Part shown: positions 7,825-15,599 of the stretch, piece after piece
Layout: every line of letters starts with the position of its first letter
Position numbering within the stretch: position 1 is the first letter of the stretch
Assembly (NCBI RefSeq): GCF_001468395.1
Contig: NZ_LNSG01000014.1
Span: 1-64,000, forward strand
Origin: Sphingopyxis sp. H073
GTDB taxonomy: Bacteria; Pseudomonadota; Alphaproteobacteria; Sphingomonadales; Sphingomonadaceae
Reading direction: 5' to 3'
Length of the DNA: 64,000 nt
The notes under the pieces: generated by a model
The model's database searches: none
What the model was told of the DNA's origin: nothing
The model's input: the letters and a program-made list of their open reading frames with translations, nothing else
Translations under genes and position numbers: made by a program

Positions 7825-9267
7825 ATGACTAGCCCCACCGATCCCCGCCGCTTCCTCTATCGCACCGATGCACTCGACCCCGATCTGGCGCAGAAGCTCG
7901 CGCGTGAAGCGCTCGCCAAGGCCGACGACGGCGAGCTCTACCTCCAGTATCGCGCGACCGAGAGCTTCGGCTTCGACGACGGGCGGCTCAAGACGGCGGA
8001 CTATTCGACCGACGCAGGCTTTGGCCTCCGCGCCGTGTCGGGCGAGATGACGGGGTTTGCGCACGCGAGCGACGTCAGCGCGGGCGCGATCCGCCGCGCC
8101 GCCGAAACGCTCGCGCTGCTCGATCCCGCTACGCAGGCCCCCGCCGGCCCGCCGCCGCGCACCAACCGCCACCTCTATGACGAGGCGAACCCGCTCGACC
8201 TCATCCCCTTCGCGAAGAAGGTCGAGCTGTGCCAGAAGGTCGACGCCGCCGCGCGCGCGCGCGATCCGCGCGTCGTGCAGGTCTCGGTCGCGCTCGCGGG
8301 CAGCTGGTCGGTGGTCGAGATCGTCCGCGCCGACGGTTTCCTCGCAACCGACATCCGCCCGCTCGTCCGCCTCAACGTCTCGATCGTGGTCGAAGAGAAC
8401 GGCCGCCGCGAGAGCGGCTATTTCGGCCTCGGCGGCCGCTATATGTACGATCATCTGTTCGAAGAGGCGCAGTGGAACCGCGCGATCGACGAGGCGCTGA
8501 ACCAGGCACTCGTCAATCTGCGCGCGGTCGATGCGCCCGCCGGCGAGTTCACCGTATTGCTCGGCCCCGGCTGGCCGGGCGTGCTGCTGCACGAAGCGGT
8601 CGGCCACGGGCTCGAGGGCGATTTCAACCGCAAGGGCACCAGCGCCTTTTCGGGCCGCATCGGCGAGCGCGTCGCCGCATCCGGCGTTACGGTGGTCGAC
8701 GACGGCGCGATGGAAAGCCCGGTCGGCGGCGGCCGCCGCGGCTCGCTCAGCATCGACGACGAGGGCACGCCGACCGGCGAGACGATCCTGATCGAGGACG
8801 GCATCCTCAAGGGCTATATGCAGGACCGGCTCAACGCGCGCCTGATGGGGGTCGAACCCACCGGCAACGGCCGCCGCGAAAGCTTCGCGCACGCGCCGAT
8901 GCCCCGCATGACCAACACCTTCATGCGCGGGGGCAACGACGATCCCGCCGAGCTCCTGAGCCGCGTCAAGAACGGCATCTTCGCCAAGAGCTTCGGCGGC
9001 GGGCAGGTCGACATCGTCTCGGGCAAATTCGTCTTCAGCTGCACCGAGGCGTACAAGATCGAGAACGGCAAAATCGGCGACTCGATCAAGGGCGCGACGC
9101 TGATCGGTGACGGGCCGAGCGTGCTCACCAAGGTCATGGGCATCGGCAACGACATGGCGATCGACGAAGGCATCGGCATCTGCGGCAAGGGCGGCCAGAG
9201 CGTCCCCGCCGGCGTCGGCCAGCCGACCCTGCTGGTCAGCGGGCTGACTGTCGGCGGGACGGCGTAA
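7825..9267 (+). CDS. tldD: Metalloprotease TldD
   Basis: TldD subunit of the TldD/TldE (PmbA) zinc protease, which in other bacteria digests short unfolded peptides and matures microcin-type peptides. It has 480 aa, full length. The zinc-binding HEAVGH motif is at residues 256-261, followed by GLEGDFNRKGTSAF and the typical C-terminal glycine-rich GKGGQSVPAGVGQPTLL region. The partner gene tldE is not in the window. It lies 39 bp after the second DUF4402 gene but is probably an independent housekeeping gene. A palindromic repeat pair follows it. Confidence 0.95.
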   Translation: MTSPTDPRRFLYRTDALDPDLAQKLAREALAKADDGELYLQYRATESFGFDDGRLKTADYSTDAGFGLRAVSGEMTGFAHASDVSAGAIRRAAETLALLDPATQAPAGPPPRTNRHLYDEANPLDLIPFAKKVELCQKVDAAARARDPRVVQVSVALAGSWSVVEIVRADGFLATDIRPLVRLNVSIVVEENGRRESGYFGLGGRYMYDHLFEEAQWNRAIDEALNQALVNLRAVDAPAGEFTVLLGPGWPGVLLHEAVGHGLEGDFNRKGTSAFSGRIGERVAASGVTVVDDGAMESPVGGGRRGSLSIDDEGTPTGETILIEDGILKGYMQDRLNARLMGVEPTGNGRRESFAHAPMPRMTNTFMRGGNDDPAELLSRVKNGIFAKSFGGGQVDIVSGKFVFSCTEAYKIENGKIGDSIKGATLIGDGPSVLTKVMGIGNDMAIDEGIGICGKGGQSVPAGVGQPTLLVSGLTVGGTA

Positions 9268-9274
9268 CCCAATA

Positions 9275-9349
9275 TCGTCATGCCGGGCTCGACCCGGCAT
9301 CCATGACGCCATCGCCGCCATCGACCCCGGATCAAGTCCGGGGTGACGA
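9275..9349. repeat. Paired-hairpin intergenic repeat (REP-like), copy 1
   Basis: Bounded by TCGTCA and TGACGA. It holds two hairpins, TGCCGGG/CCCGGCA (9281-9299) and CCCCGGA/TCCGGGG (9325-9343), with TCCATGAC between. The layout matches the repeats at 36017-36090 and 45283-45386 although the stem sequences differ. Confidence 0.75.
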
Positions 9350-9477
9350 CTGTGGTGTGCGCCTGTGACCGCCCTCACTTGGCGCGGCGCGTTTCCCTGC
9401 TTATACCCCCTTCAAACACAAGAAGAATCGGGCCGCATCATCCGCGGGGGCAGCCTCCCCGCAACAGGGAGGATTTC

Positions 9478-10674
9478 ATGCGTTCGAGCCTGCGTTTCGT
9501 TTCTGTCGCCACCATCGCCGCGATGCTCGCCGCCGTTCCCGGCTCGGCGCAAAAGTCGACCGGCCCCAAGGAACGCTATGAGATGGACGTCGCGACGATG
9601 TCGGGCTTTGCCGCGATGGCGGGCGGGCGCGGCGGCCTCGGCGGCGCGATGAGCATGGCTTTCGGCGGCGATCCCAACAACCGCGTCGCCTACCAGCTGC
9701 TGCTCCGCCTCGGCTCGGGCCAGGCGCCGACCGCGCCGCCGCCGAAGGGCGACCATTTCTTCCAGCCGCAGGCGAAGCTCGGCAAATCGGTGCCGCTGGT
9801 CGCGCCCGAACGCAAGGAAGGGACATATCCGACCGAATTCGAACGGCCTAAGGGCCGCCTGCTCCTCTACTGGGGCTGCGGAGCGAAGGCCGGTCCCGGC
9901 CAGCCCGTCGTGATCGACTTCGCCAAGGTCGCCGCCGGACAGGTTCCTCCGAACCTCTTTTCGAGCGCGGTGCCGGTGATCCGCGAGGTCAGCCAGGCGA
10001 ACAGCAAATCCTACGTCGACTGGCCGAACAGCAAGGGTGGCAAGCAGCCCGGATCGGGATCGTCGCTGCTCGGCGCGCACCGCGTCGCGAGCAACATCGG
10101 CTCCGACATCAATTTCACCCTCGCACAGGACTATATGCAGGGGCTCAGCGCCTCGACCGCGATCCAGGGCGACCAGTCGGTGATGATCCGCTGGAATCAG
10201 GTGCCGAACGCGACCGGCTATGTCGCCTGGACGATCGGCGGCATGGACCGGCAGGACAAGGGCGGCGACATCGTCTGGTGGACGAGCAGCGCGTCGCAGC
10301 AGTTCGGCGGCGGCCTGTGGGACTGGCTGCCGCCCTCGGTCGTGGCGAACCTCATCACCAAGAAGATCGTGATGCCGCCGACGCAGACGAGCTGCCAGAT
10401 CCCGGCCGAGGTCAAGAAGGCGTCGGGCGAGATGATGCTCGGCAACCTCAACGCCTTCGGTCCCGAAGCGAATTTCTCCTATCCGCCGAAGCCCGCGGGC
10501 AACGCGGTGTGGAATATCGACTGGACCGCGAAGGTGCGCTTCCGCTCGCATACGATGCTGCTGATCGGCGCCGACTTCGGCGGCATGGGCAGCTCCGGCG
10601 GGGGCACACCCGCCGAGCCCGAGAAGAAAAAGAAGTGCAAGGGACCGCTCGGCATCCCGCTGCCGACCTGCTGA
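9478..10674 (+). CDS. Exported protein of unknown function
   Basis: A 398-aa secreted protein that I do not recognise as a named family. The ATG at 9478 follows GGGAGGA, a strong ribosome-binding site. The signal peptide MRSSLRFVSVATIAAMLAA ends at PGSAQ. A glycine-rich segment (about 38-58) has alternating GG pairs. A middle region reads GRLLLYWGCG, and a domain near VMIRWNQVPNATGYVAW resembles a fibronectin-like strand pattern. The tail is lysine- and cysteine-rich (EKKKKCKGP). Similar proteins seem confined to sphingomonads, from memory. A role in the periplasm or envelope is all that can be inferred. Confidence 0.75.
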   Translation: MRSSLRFVSVATIAAMLAAVPGSAQKSTGPKERYEMDVATMSGFAAMAGGRGGLGGAMSMAFGGDPNNRVAYQLLLRLGSGQAPTAPPPKGDHFFQPQAKLGKSVPLVAPERKEGTYPTEFERPKGRLLLYWGCGAKAGPGQPVVIDFAKVAAGQVPPNLFSSAVPVIREVSQANSKSYVDWPNSKGGKQPGSGSSLLGAHRVASNIGSDINFTLAQDYMQGLSASTAIQGDQSVMIRWNQVPNATGYVAWTIGGMDRQDKGGDIVWWTSSASQQFGGGLWDWLPPSVVANLITKKIVMPPTQTSCQIPAEVKKASGEMMLGNLNAFGPEANFSYPPKPAGNAVWNIDWTAKVRFRSHTMLLIGADFGGMGSSGGGTPAEPEKKKKCKGPLGIPLPTC

Positions 10675-10691
10675 CCGGCCGGGCCGCGCGG

Positions 10692-10709
10692 TCAGGGTCA
10701 GGGCCCTGA
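10692..10709. terminator. GC-rich hairpin after the exported protein gene
   Basis: TCAGGG occurs twice, followed by CCCTGA, so the second or first copy can pair with it. It lies 18 bp past the stop codon. There is no T-run, so it is at best a weak terminator or mRNA-stabilising hairpin. Confidence 0.3.
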
Positions 10710-10784
10710 TCGCCGGTCATTCCCGGTTCATCGGACTTGGTATATAAGGCGCGCGGGTAGGGTTATTCAGACAGGAGTCGCATC

Positions 10785-11195
10785 ATGCGCCCCATAATCC
10801 TTACGATCCTTTCCGCCGCTGTTCTCGCAGCCGCTCCCGCAGCAGCCTCCGCGCGCGAAAGTCTCGCCCCCGAAGACCAGCTCGCCAAGCTGCTCAAGGA
10901 CCGCGTCGCGGGCGAACCGCAAAATTGCATCACGCTGTCGAGCGTCACGAGCAGCCAGGTGATCGACAAGACCGCGATCGTTTACAAGATCGGCGGAACC
11001 TATTGGGTCAACCGGCCGAAGGGCGCCGAATCGCTCGACGACGACGATGTGCTGGTGACCAAGACGACGGGTAGCCAGCTTTGCAGCATCGACACCGTCC
11101 AGCTCCACGATCGCTCGAGCCATTTCTGGACCGGCTTCGTGTCGCTCGGCAAGTTCGTCCCCTATCGCAAGGTCAAGACCGCGTCGGGCCAGTAA
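10785..11195 (+). CDS. Small exported protein of unknown function
   Basis: A 136-aa protein with a clear signal peptide (MRPIILTILSAAVLAAAPAAASA). The mature part contains two cysteines (in QNCITL and QLCSID) that could form a disulfide, and ends in a basic stretch. ACAGGAG before the ATG is a good ribosome-binding site. I do not recognise a domain. It sits upstream of a DUF924 gene with only 7 bp between, so the two may be co-transcribed. Confidence 0.72.
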   Translation: MRPIILTILSAAVLAAAPAAASARESLAPEDQLAKLLKDRVAGEPQNCITLSSVTSSQVIDKTAIVYKIGGTYWVNRPKGAESLDDDDVLVTKTTGSQLCSIDTVQLHDRSSHFWTGFVSLGKFVPYRKVKTASGQ

Positions 11196-11202
11196 GCGCA
11201 GC

Positions 11203-11778
11203 ATGGCCGACGAAACGCAGGGCGTCCCGTCGCCGCCCGCCGACTGGGCGGCGCGGCTGCTTGTTTTCTGGTTCGACGACCACGGCATCGACGACTGGTA
11301 CGGCGGCGGCGCAGCGTTCGACGAAGCGGTCCGCGACCTCGCAGGCGACTGGCACGATGCGCTCCGCGCGCTGCCCGCCGACCATTTCCTGACCGATCCC
11401 GACACCGCGCTCGCCGCGGTGATCCTGTTCGATCAGGTGCCGCGCAACATCTATCGCAACCACGCCGACGCCTTCGCGACCGACGATCTCGCCCGCGCGA
11501 TCGCACGCGGGATCGTCGCGCGCGGCTGGGACCGGAGCTTGCCCGAGATCCGGCGGCCGTTCGTCTATCTCCCCTTCGAGCACAGCGAGGATATCGCCGA
11601 CCAGCGCGAATCGCTGCGGCTGATGAGCCAGCTCGCCGACCCGATGTTCGGTACCTATGCCCGCAAGCATTTCGACATCATCGACCGCTTCGGCCGCTTT
11701 CCGCACCGCAACGCGGCGCTCGGCCGCGCGACGCGGCCCGGCGAGGAAGCGGCGATAGAAGAGGGCAAGGATTGGTGA
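11203..11778 (+). CDS. DUF924 family protein
   Basis: A 191-aa cytoplasmic protein of the DUF924 family. The family hallmarks are LVFWFDD near the N-terminus, the central VILFDQVPRNIYR, and RRPFVYLPFEHSED. These helical proteins resemble tetratricopeptide-like folds in known structures, but their biochemical role is not established. It follows the small exported protein by 7 bp and precedes the FMN-binding protein by 28 bp, suggesting a short operon. Confidence 0.88.
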   Translation: MADETQGVPSPPADWAARLLVFWFDDHGIDDWYGGGAAFDEAVRDLAGDWHDALRALPADHFLTDPDTALAAVILFDQVPRNIYRNHADAFATDDLARAIARGIVARGWDRSLPEIRRPFVYLPFEHSEDIADQRESLRLMSQLADPMFGTYARKHFDIIDRFGRFPHRNAALGRATRPGEEAAIEEGKDW

Positions 11779-11806
11779 TAGGGCCGGAGGGATACGGAGA
11801 GCAGCC

Positions 11807-12370
11807 ATGGCAGACTTCACCGATACGCTGACCGACAAGCATATCGCCTTCATCGAGAGGCAGCCGGTCTATTTCACCGCGACCGCTGCGAGCGAAGGGC
11901 GGATCAACCTGTCGCCCAAAGGCTATGCGGACAGCTTCCGCGTATTGTCCGACCGCCAGGTCGCCTATCTCGACCTCGGCGGATCGGGCAACGAGACCCA
12001 CGCGCACCTCGCCGCCGACGGGCGCATCACGATCATGTTCTGCGCCTTCGACCGCAGCGCGCTGATCCTGCGCCTCTATGGCCACGGCCGCGCGGTGTTG
12101 CCACAGGATGCCGAGTGGGATGCGCTGGCCGCGAATTTCACCCTGCTGCCGGGCACACGCCAGATTTTCGTCATCGACGTCGAAAGCGTCCAGACCAGCT
12201 GCGGCTGGGGCGTGCCGATGATGGAATTGAGCCAGGAGCGCGAGACGCTGCAGAAATATCACCGCCAGGCCGACCCCGACTTGTGGGTCGAGAAATTCCG
12301 GGAGCGCACGAAGAGCATCGACGGCCTGCCGACGCGCGCGACCGACCGCTATTTCGCAGGCGAAGCCTGA
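11807..12370 (+). CDS. Pyridoxamine 5'-phosphate oxidase-like FMN-binding protein
   Basis: A 187-aa protein of the split-barrel flavin family. RINLSPKGYADSFRVL and the region up to YLDLGGSGNET form the FMN-contacting strands, and SCGWGVPMMEL lies near the dimer interface. Such proteins typically bind FMN or F420 and act as oxidoreductases of unknown substrate; it is too diverged to be called PdxH. It overlaps the next gene by one base (TGATG), so the pair are translated together. Confidence 0.82.
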   Translation: MADFTDTLTDKHIAFIERQPVYFTATAASEGRINLSPKGYADSFRVLSDRQVAYLDLGGSGNETHAHLAADGRITIMFCAFDRSALILRLYGHGRAVLPQDAEWDALAANFTLLPGTRQIFVIDVESVQTSCGWGVPMMELSQERETLQKYHRQADPDLWVEKFRERTKSIDGLPTRATDRYFAGEA

Positions 12371-12600
12371 TGGCGCTCGTCGAACTCGTCCGCCTGCCGA
12401 GCGGCGCCGAGGCCGAATTGCTGCGCGGCCGGCTCGAAAGCGCGGGCGTCCACGCCGTCTGCTTCGACGCAGGGATGAACATCGCCGAGAGCGTCGGACT
12501 GCTGATCCCGGTGCGCGTGATGGTACTCGACGAGGATCTGGCGGATGCGCGCGCGTTGATGACCGAATTCGAGGCGGTCGGGAACGGAAGCGCCGCCTGA
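12370..12600 (+). CDS. DUF2007 family protein
   Basis: A 76-aa cytoplasmic protein with the DUF2007 (putative signal-transducing, PII-like fold) pattern: VRLPSGAEAELLRGRLESAGV then a short strand VRVMVLDEDLADARALM. The start overlaps the preceding stop codon by one base. Function is unknown. glnK, a true PII gene, is about 900 bp downstream, but the two are separated by an intervening gene and promoter. Confidence 0.8.
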   Translation: MALVELVRLPSGAEAELLRGRLESAGVHAVCFDAGMNIAESVGLLIPVRVMVLDEDLADARALMTEFEAVGNGSAA

Positions 12601-12618
12601 GCGCTTGAAAAGCAGGTC

Positions 12619-13311
12619 ATGATCAAGGTCGCCTCCTACAATATGCGCAAAGGCATAGGGCTCGATCGCCGCCGCGACCCCGGCCGCGTGCTGTCGGTGC
12701 TCGGCGAACTCGACGCCGATATCGTCGCGCTGCAGGAAGCCGATCGCCGGTTCGGGACGCGCGCGAGCGCGATCCCGCCGCATATGCTCGCCGAACATAG
12801 CGACTATGAAGCCGTCGAACTGACCGACCGGCCGCACAGCATCGGCTGGCACGGCAACGCGCTGCTCGTCCGCAAAGGCGTCGAAGTCGAGGAGAGCCAC
12901 GCCCTCCACCTGCCGACGCTCGAACCGCGCGGCGCGGTCGCCGCGACCTTGCGGATCGGCGGGCAGCGGTTGCGCGTCGTCGGCATGCACCTCGACATTT
13001 CGGGGCTCCGCCGCCGACAACAGGCGCGTGCGATCCTCGACCATGTGGGCGCAGGCGAACCCTTGCCGACGATCCTGATGGGCGACTGCAACGAATGGCG
13101 GAACCGCGGCGGCTGCCTCGCGGACTTCGGGGCGCAGCATCACCTGGTCGACACCGGCCACAGCTTCCACAGCCGCAGGCCCGTGGCGAAGCTCGACCGC
13201 ATCTTCGCCTCGCCCGAGCTCGAGCCCGTCGATGCGGGCGTGCATCGCAGCGCGCTTGCCGCGCGCGCGTCGGACCATTTGCCGATCTGGGCGCGCTTCA
13301 AGGCCCGATAA
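12619..13311 (+). CDS. Endonuclease/exonuclease/phosphatase family protein
   Basis: A 230-aa metal-dependent phosphoesterase of the DNase I-like fold. SYNMRKG (residues 5-11), the catalytic Glu in IVALQEAD, GMHLDISG, the GDCNEW motif and the C-terminal SDHLPIWA histidine motif are all present and ordered. There is no signal peptide, so it acts inside the cell. The substrate (nucleic acid, phosphoinositide or other phosphodiester) cannot be set from sequence. The stop codon runs straight into a 17-bp palindrome. Confidence 0.88.
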   Translation: MIKVASYNMRKGIGLDRRRDPGRVLSVLGELDADIVALQEADRRFGTRASAIPPHMLAEHSDYEAVELTDRPHSIGWHGNALLVRKGVEVEESHALHLPTLEPRGAVAATLRIGGQRLRVVGMHLDISGLRRRQQARAILDHVGAGEPLPTILMGDCNEWRNRGGCLADFGAQHHLVDTGHSFHSRRPVAKLDRIFASPELEPVDAGVHRSALAARASDHLPIWARFKAR

Positions 13312-13328
13312 TGCCTAAAATTTAGGCA
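13312..13328. promoter_or_regulatory. Perfect 17-bp palindrome upstream of glnK
   Basis: TGCCTAAA and TTTAGGCA flank a central A, directly after the stop codon of the endonuclease-like gene. It could be a repressor site or a transcript-end hairpin. A second inverted pair, TCCGCGA (13351-13357) and TCGCGGA (13371-13377), lies between it and the promoter. Confidence 0.45.
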
Positions 13329-13405
13329 AAGCCCTGCCTCGCTTGCCCAATCCGCGAACGATTACGTCTCTCGCGGACTCCAAAACCGTCACAAAATGTT
13401 AACTT

Positions 13406-13422
13406 TTGCGCACCCCGCGCAA
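13406..13422. promoter_or_regulatory. Possible NtrC-type inverted repeat
   Basis: TTGCGC, five bases, GCGCAA. The dyad resembles NtrC enhancer half-sites (TGC-rich dyads) but lies only 3 bp upstream of the sigma-54 -24 element. That is unusually close for an enhancer, so it might instead be a competing repressor site or chance. Confidence 0.35.
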
Positions 13423-13424
13423 TC

Positions 13425-13440
13425 TGGCACGGCTGTTGCA
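13425..13440 (+). promoter_or_regulatory. Sigma-54 promoter of glnK-amtB
   Basis: TGGCACGG at 13425-13432 and TTGCA at 13436-13440 match the RpoN -24/-12 consensus exactly, with GG to GC spacing of 10 bp. It lies 34 bp upstream of glnK. This is the expected nitrogen-limitation control of glnK-amtB. Confidence 0.88.
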
Positions 13441-13458
13441 CCGCAACATGAGCCATAA

Positions 13459-13812
<354 letters not shown>

Positions 13813-13829
13813 TGACGAAGGGGGAAAAT

Positions 13830-15299
13830 ATGACGTTCGCAAACAAGATTGCGGCGAGCGCGGGGGCCGCGGGCCTCGCGCTGTTCGCCGCGCTGCCCGT
13901 ATGGGCGCAGGAAGCGGCGACGGCGGTCGCGGCGCCTGCCGCGCCGGCCGCCGAAGCGGCAGCGCCCGCCCCGTTCGTGCCGACGGCCGAGATGGTGAAC
14001 AAGGGCGACGTGGCGTGGATGCTCGTCGCCTCGGCGCTCGTACTGCTGATGTCGGTGCCTGCGCTCGCGCTCTTCTACGGCGGCCTTGTGCGCGCCAAGA
14101 ACATGCTTTCGGTACTGATGCAGGTGCTGACGATCGTCTGCGTCGCCGCGCTGGTCTGGTTCAGCTGGGGCTATTCGATGGCCTTCACCTCGACCGGCTC
14201 GCCCTTCCCGGCGCTGTTCGGCGGGCTCGACAAGGCCTTCCTTGCCGGCGTCGACGTCAACACCTTCGCCGCCACCTTCTCGAACGGGGTCTATCTCCCC
14301 GAATATGTCTTCGTGATCTTCCAGATGACCTTCGCCTGCATCACGCCGGCGCTGATCGTCGGGGCGTTCGCGGAGCGCGTGAAGTTCACGCCGCTGATCA
14401 TCTTCACGGTGCTGTGGATGACCTTCGCCTATTTCCCGATCGCGCACATGGTCTGGTACTGGGCCGGACCGGACTTCCTCCACGCCGCGCCGACCGATTA
14501 CGGCCTGCTGTGGGGCTGGGGCGCGCTCGACTTCGCCGGCGGCACCGTCGTCCACATCAATGCCGGTATCGCCGGTCTGGTCGGCTGCCTCGTGATCGGT
14601 CCGCGCATCGGTTACAACACCGAGCCGATGCCCCCGCACAATCTGGTCATGACGATGATCGGTGCCTCGTTGCTGTGGATCGGCTGGTTCGGCTTCAACG
14701 CCGGCTCGGGTCTCGAAGCCAATGCCTTCGGCGCGCTGGCTTTCATCAACACCTTCGTCGCCACAGCGGCGGCGGGCGTTGCCTGGGCGGTCATCGAGCA
14801 GATCGTGCACAAGAAGCCGTCGCTGCTGGGTGCGGTTTCGGGTGTCGTCGCCGGTCTGGTCGCGATCACCCCGGCGGCGGGCTTTGCCCACCCGGGCACC
14901 GCGATCATCCTCGGCGCCGTCGCCTCGCTGGTCTGCTTCTTCTTTGTCACCACGGTGAAGAAGAAACTCAAATATGACGACTCGCTCGACGTGTTCGGCA
15001 TCCACGCGATCGGCGGCATCGTCGGCGCGATCGGCACCGGCTTCGTCGCCAACCCCGCCTGGGGCGGCCAGGGCTGGATCGACTATACCGCGCCCGTCGC
15101 CAAGGCCGGCGAGTTCGATCTCGCGGGTCAGGTGATGACGCAGATCTGGGCCGTCGGCACCACCGTGCTGTGGACCGGCACGGTCAGCGTCGTGCTGTTC
15201 CTCGCGCTCAAATATACCATCGGCCTGCGCCCGTCGAAGGACGTCGAGCAGGAAGGGCTCGACCTCGCCGAACACGGGGAGCGCGCCTACAATATGTAA
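13830..15299 (+). CDS. amtB: Ammonium transporter
   Basis: Trimeric ammonium channel of the inner membrane, 489 aa from the ATG at 13830, which follows AAGGGGG. An in-frame ATG at 13812 overlaps the glnK stop codon and is a possible alternative. An N-terminal signal peptide ends near PVWAQE, and an Ala/Pro-rich linker precedes the first of 11 membrane helices. The pore histidines are in VVHINAGIAGLVG and VFGIHAIGGIVG. The C-terminal tail that contacts GlnK is present. It is co-transcribed with glnK and ends at a strong terminator. Confidence 0.95.
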   Translation: MTFANKIAASAGAAGLALFAALPVWAQEAATAVAAPAAPAAEAAAPAPFVPTAEMVNKGDVAWMLVASALVLLMSVPALALFYGGLVRAKNMLSVLMQVLTIVCVAALVWFSWGYSMAFTSTGSPFPALFGGLDKAFLAGVDVNTFAATFSNGVYLPEYVFVIFQMTFACITPALIVGAFAERVKFTPLIIFTVLWMTFAYFPIAHMVWYWAGPDFLHAAPTDYGLLWGWGALDFAGGTVVHINAGIAGLVGCLVIGPRIGYNTEPMPPHNLVMTMIGASLLWIGWFGFNAGSGLEANAFGALAFINTFVATAAAGVAWAVIEQIVHKKPSLLGAVSGVVAGLVAITPAAGFAHPGTAIILGAVASLVCFFFVTTVKKKLKYDDSLDVFGIHAIGGIVGAIGTGFVANPAWGGQGWIDYTAPVAKAGEFDLAGQVMTQIWAVGTTVLWTGTVSVVLFLALKYTIGLRPSKDVEQEGLDLAEHGERAYNM

Positions 15300-15379
15300 C
15301 GAGACAGGATACCCGCCGCCGCTCTCTCTCCTCTTTCAATCGGCGGCGGGATCCTACCCGGGTTCCTCCTGCGAACCAC

Positions 15380-15410
15380 TGGCCGGGACTTGTTCCCGGC
15401 CATTTTTTTC
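15380..15410 (+). terminator. Intrinsic terminator of glnK-amtB
   Basis: The perfect 9-bp stem TGGCCGGGA/TCCCGGCCA with loop CTTGT is followed by seven T. The remaining 15411-15599 holds the leader of the next gene; beyond a short GGCCGGCC palindrome near 15431 nothing else is recognised there. Confidence 0.88.
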
Positions 15411-15599
15411 GATTGTGGTCGGCCATTCATTGGCCGGCCTCTTTCTTGCGCGGCCTTTTCTGACCGTGGCCGCGATGCAACAGCGCCAAGCCATTTTTTC
15501 GGGCCCGATTCGTCCCCCATTGCCTTGCTCTCCGCAAAAGCGCAGCATCGTTACACGCCGGGGCAACATAGCCCCGCGGAAAGCAACTGGGAGGACATC

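Noticed and set aside
7123-9378. A 751-codon open frame antisense to tldD and the second DUF4402 gene
   Set aside because: High-GC third-position bias of the real genes keeps the opposite frame open; the sense strand has the HEAVGH protease motif and signal peptide.
10692-10709. Another solo end of the miniature element
   Set aside because: TCAGGGTCAGGGCCCTGA shares only the GGTCAGG core and lacks the TA-GGGTC boundary and the ATT extension.
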